Positions 22,129 to 22,618 of a DNA stretch of 22,618 bases are shown here, piece after piece (position 1 is the first letter of the stretch; the number at the start of each line of letters is the position of its first letter). Both the position numbers and the translations under genes were made by a program. Below the pieces are notes generated by a model, which had not been told where the DNA came from, made no database searches, and worked only from the letters and a program-made list of their open reading frames with translations. Source of the stretch: Syntrophus sp. (in: bacteria) (GTDB taxonomy: Bacteria; Desulfobacterota; Syntrophia; Syntrophales; UBA5619); the NCBI GenBank assembly GCA_013824905.1, contig PNOO01000008.1, positions 1-22,618 on the forward strand, given 5' to 3'.

Positions 22129-22488
22129 ATGAAAAAGATTCTCGTGATCGAGGACAACGAGCAGAACCTCTACCTCGTGACGTTTATCCTGGAAAAGAAC
22201 GGCTACGAGGTCGTCCCGGCAAGAGACGGCCGGGAGGGGATCGATTTGGCATGTGAAGTCAAGCCCGCGCTCATCCTCCTGGATATCCAGTTGCCCGTGA
22301 TGGATGGATATGCCGTTGCGCGGGAACTGCGGAAGAACCCGGCATTGGATGATATTCCCATTGTGGCCGTGACCTCCTACGCCATGACGGGAGACCGCGA
22401 ACGGGCCCTGGCTGCCGGTTGCACGGGCCATATAGAAAAACCCATCAACCCGGAAACCTTCATAAAGGATATTGGATACTATCTGTGA
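22129..22488 (+). CDS. Single-domain response regulator (CheY/DivK-like)
   Basis: The 119-residue protein is a receiver domain only. The acid pocket is E8/D9, the phosphorylation site is D52 in LLDIQLPVMDG, the switch residues are T82/S83 (VTSYAM), and the conserved lysine is K104 (EKPI). There is no DNA-binding or enzymatic output. AGGAGGGG lies just before the ATG, 10 bases after the kinase stop, so it is the likely cognate partner. It may act by protein contact or as a phosphorelay intermediate to another regulator downstream. Confidence 0.93.
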   Translation: MKKILVIEDNEQNLYLVTFILEKNGYEVVPARDGREGIDLACEVKPALILLDIQLPVMDGYAVARELRKNPALDDIPIVAVTSYAMTGDRERALAAGCTGHIEKPINPETFIKDIGYYL

Positions 22489-22495
22489 ATGATAA

Positions 22496-22573
22496 AAATC
22501 TCCCCTAACCCCTCTTTTCCAAAGAGGGGGACCATTAAGTCCCCCTTTGACAAAGGGGGATTGAGGGGGATTT
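22496..22573. repeat. Tandem palindromic dispersed repeat
   Basis: Two palindromes stand side by side: CCCCTCTTT/AAAGAGGGG with a 3-base loop (22509-22529) and TCCCCCTTTG-A-CAAAGGGGGA (22540-22560). The outer ends AAATCTCCCCTAA and TTGAGGGGGATTT are also imperfect inverted complements. Sequences of this kind are scattered in intergenic regions of many bacteria and are known for yielding false peptides such as FVKGG and WKRGVRGDF. No gene of its own is present. Confidence 0.75.
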
Positions 22574-22589
22574 GAGAGGAGGAGACACA

Positions 22590-22618
22590 TTGAAAAAAGC
22601 GCTGATCGTGGACGACAA
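22590..22618 (+). CDS. Start of a probable receiver-domain protein, runs off the window
   Basis: A TTG at 22590, 5-6 bases after AGGAGGAG, begins MKKALIVDD. This is the typical first strand and acidic pair of a response regulator receiver. Only nine codons are visible, so the remaining domains are unknown. It would continue the phosphorelay operon across the palindromic repeat. Confidence 0.6.

Noticed and set aside
22099..22590. Minus-strand frame opposite the response regulator, with FVKGG and WKRGVRGDF peptides
   Set aside because: Those peptides are the usual false translation of the palindromic repeat at 22496-22573, and the rest is antisense to a clear receiver domain.
1..22618. CRISPR arrays, rRNA and tRNA genes, transposase genes
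   Set aside because: No regularly spaced repeats, no rRNA-like or cloverleaf-like segments and no transposase motifs were noticed on either strand. This was reading by eye, not a covariance search.

Overview
The window reads as part of a chromosome of an anaerobic Desulfobacterota/Deltaproteobacteria-type organism, perhaps close to the Syntrophales. This is an inference from the kinds of proteins present (a Geobacter SfrAB-like NADPH module, MASE3, DUF3365 and PAS sensors, Fur plus DtxR-FeoA iron control) and from dispersed palindromic repeats of a style common in that group. No rRNA, tRNA, CRISPR array or complete insertion sequence was seen.

Region 1 (1-12250, minus strand) is a respiratory complex I operon read right to left: nuoA, B, C, D, then two unusual genes, then nuoH, I, J, K, L and the start of nuoM, which runs off the left edge. 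Genes abut or overlap almost throughout. There is no nuoE and no ordinary nuoF. Between nuoD and nuoH lie a fusion of the NuoF [4Fe-4S] domain with a GltD-type flavin oxidoreductase, and a NuoG/SfrA-like iron-sulfur protein. Together these resemble the soluble NADPH oxidoreductase SfrAB of Geobacter. The likely meaning is a complex I whose input arm uses a GltD-type FAD/NADPH module instead of the FMN/NADH module. A sigma70-like promoter with a perfect -35 box lies upstream of nuoA, next to a 131-bp MITE-like inverted-repeat element.

Region 2 (12429-15987, minus strand) is an iron uptake and control cluster: fur (preceded by a Fur box overlapping its promoter), feoB, a 57-residue cysteine-rich protein, and a DtxR-type regulator carrying a C-terminal FeoA domain. 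No separate feoA is present, so the FeoA function is either supplied by the regulator or lies elsewhere.

Region 3 (16105-22618, plus strand) is a divergently transcribed sensory operon: a MASE3-GAF membrane sensor without a kinase, a DUF3365 (heme c motif)-PAS membrane sensor without a kinase, a periplasmic solute-binding protein, a HAMP-PAS histidine kinase, a single-domain response regulator, and the first codons of a second receiver-like protein. The first genes are joined by 4-base ATGA overlaps. The two kinase-less sensors end in the same peptide, and all three membrane proteins share a related coiled-coil linker, which suggests several inputs converging on one kinase.
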